From Alistipes provencensis (lineage in GTDB: Bacteria > Bacteroidota > Bacteroidia > Bacteroidales > Rikenellaceae): a DNA stretch of 64,000 bases. Shown here piece by piece: positions 63,202-64,000 of the stretch (its first letter is position 1; the number at the start of each line of letters is the position of its first letter). The stretch lies in NCBI RefSeq assembly GCF_900083545.1, contig NZ_LT559262.1, forward strand, positions 1,712,397-1,776,396. Direction: 5' to 3'. A model generated the notes under the pieces. The model was not told the origin of the DNA and ran no database searches. It was given only the letters and a program-made list of their open reading frames with translations. Position numbers and translations under genes: made by a program.

Positions 63202-64000
63202 ATTGCTTGTAGGTTTGTTTTGTTGTCGGGTTTACCGCTGAGGCACACCAGCAGGCTGACGGATACGCCGATGGGGCACCACCATGGCCATGCGAGGAAG
63301 ATTTCGCATCCGAAGAGAGCTTCGGTCACGGGGCCGAAAATGTAGGGCTGGAGGAAGAGCACGGTGAGCAGCCCGAGGACGAGGGCGGCGATGACGCTCC
63401 GTGTGTTGCCCCTCTTGGTGAAGAGGGCGGTGATGAATACACCCATCATTCCGGCGTAAGAGAAGCACATCACGCCGGTGGCGAAATCCACGAGGTTGAG
63501 CCCGCTGGTTTGCTGCATCACGGCCGTGACGATGGCGAATGAGGTCAGCAGGATACCCATCAGCACCACCATCTTGCGCGATGCGGCCATCTGGTCCGCA
63601 TCGCCGTGGATGGCTTTGCCCCGGCTCTGGCGAATCGGGAGGTAGAGGTCGGAAACGAAACTGCTGGCCATGGCGTTGATCGCCGAGTTGAAACTGGAGA
63701 GTGCCGCTGCAAGAAGTCCGACCACCATCAGCCCGCGCACGCCCGTAGGGATGCTGTTGCAGATGAACTGCGGGAAGATGTCGCGGGCGTCGGTGAACAC
63801 GCCGGCTCCGACGGCGGAGGCCGGATCGTTGATGTATTGCACATATAGCAGGGTGCCGATCAGCAGGAAAATCAGGACGATGGGGATTGCCAAAAGCTGG
63901 GACCACACGAGTGAGACACCTGCTTTCCGGACGCTTTTGCAGGTGAGCTGGCGCTGGACGAACTCGTGGTCGGTAGAGAATTGGGCCACCTTGAAGAAGG
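63198..64000 (-). CDS. sodium:solute symporter (SSS family), 5' end outside window
   Basis: The frame is open to the right edge, and residues at the edge read 'FKVAQFSTDHEFVQRQLT', the conserved middle of SSS proteins, so the N-terminal half is missing. About seven membrane helices remain ('VSLVWSQLLAIPIVLIFLL', 'GLMVVGLLAAALSSFNSAINA'). It should import the monomer, probably a polyol or hexose, for the dehydrogenase and kinase that follow. Its stop overlaps the dehydrogenase start. Confidence 0.9.
   Translation of the reverse strand, partial: FFKVAQFSTDHEFVQRQLTCKSVRKAGVSLVWSQLLAIPIVLIFLLIGTLLYVQYINDPASAVGAGVFTDARDIFPQFICNSIPTGVRGLMVVGLLAAALSSFNSAINAMASSFVSDLYLPIRQSRGKAIHGDADQMAASRKMVVLMGILLTSFAIVTAVMQQTSGLNLVDFATGVMCFSYAGMMGVFITALFTKRGNTRSVIAALVLGLLTVLFLQPYIFGPVTEALFGCEIFLAWPWWCPIGVSVSLLVCLSGKPDNKTNLQAI

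Noticed and set aside
1..64000. tRNA genes, rRNA genes and CRISPR arrays
   Set aside because: No cloverleaf-like sequence with a T-loop, no rRNA signature and no regularly spaced repeats were noticed on reading; a tRNAscan or CRISPR search could not be run.

Overview
The window looks like chromosomal DNA of a gut Bacteroidota of the Alistipes type (Rikenellaceae). It is GC-rich and densely coded, full of SusC/SusD outer-membrane nutrient-uptake pairs and Cys-anchored lipoproteins, and it carries Bacteroidota promoters (TTTG at -33, TAnnTTTG at -7). The genus is inferred from gene content and base composition only. No tRNA, rRNA or CRISPR array was seen.

Layout. (1) 1-13535, minus strand: a utilisation locus of a sodium:solute symporter, an FAD-dependent oxidoreductase, SusC, SusD and two long lipoprotein or secreted proteins with a probable six-hairpin fold (the last runs off the left edge). 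It diverges from a LacI-type regulator (13783-14832), which is followed by a Big2/FISUMP lipoprotein (15024-16457). The LacI gene is flanked by two nearly identical operator-promoter modules. (2) About 16460-24642: an AT-rich mobilisable element with the NBU gene order (int, orf2, helicase-like orf3, primase, oriT-like hairpins, MobV relaxase). It carries a Mef(En2)-type macrolide efflux gene. It appears to have landed between two convergent chromosomal genes. (3) 24711-34153: a divergent locus, two surface lipoproteins on the minus strand and a SusC/SusD pair on the plus strand, driven by back-to-back promoters. (4) 34225-48055, minus strand: an ECF sigma factor, FecR anti-sigma, SusC with an STN signalling domain, SusD_2, a BACON/DUF5689 lipoprotein, a MetallophosN/C calcineurin-type phosphoesterase and a multi-module lipoprotein. 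The SusC here lacks the segment that normally holds the CarboxypepD_reg domain, the TonB box and the start of the plug. (5) 48179-49650, minus strand: a cobalamin riboswitch and a BtuF-like binding lipoprotein, standing alone. (6) 49757-64000, minus strand: a SusC/SusD locus with a symporter, Zn-dependent polyol dehydrogenase, PfkB kinase, histidine phosphatase, fimbrillin/FISUMP lipoprotein, two tandem metallo-beta-lactamase-fold lipoproteins and a glycerophosphodiester phosphodiesterase.

How the parts work together. Each SusC/D pair should import oligomers that the neighbouring lipoproteins bind or cut at the surface. Symporters and cytoplasmic enzymes then process the monomers. Loci 4 and 6 carry phosphoesterases and no recognisable glycosidase, which suggests phosphate-ester substrates. 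The strongest unusual signals are the truncated STN-SusC, the twin LacI modules, three coding G9 tracts, the competing-hairpin leader of the mef gene, and the phosphoesterase-only locus 6.
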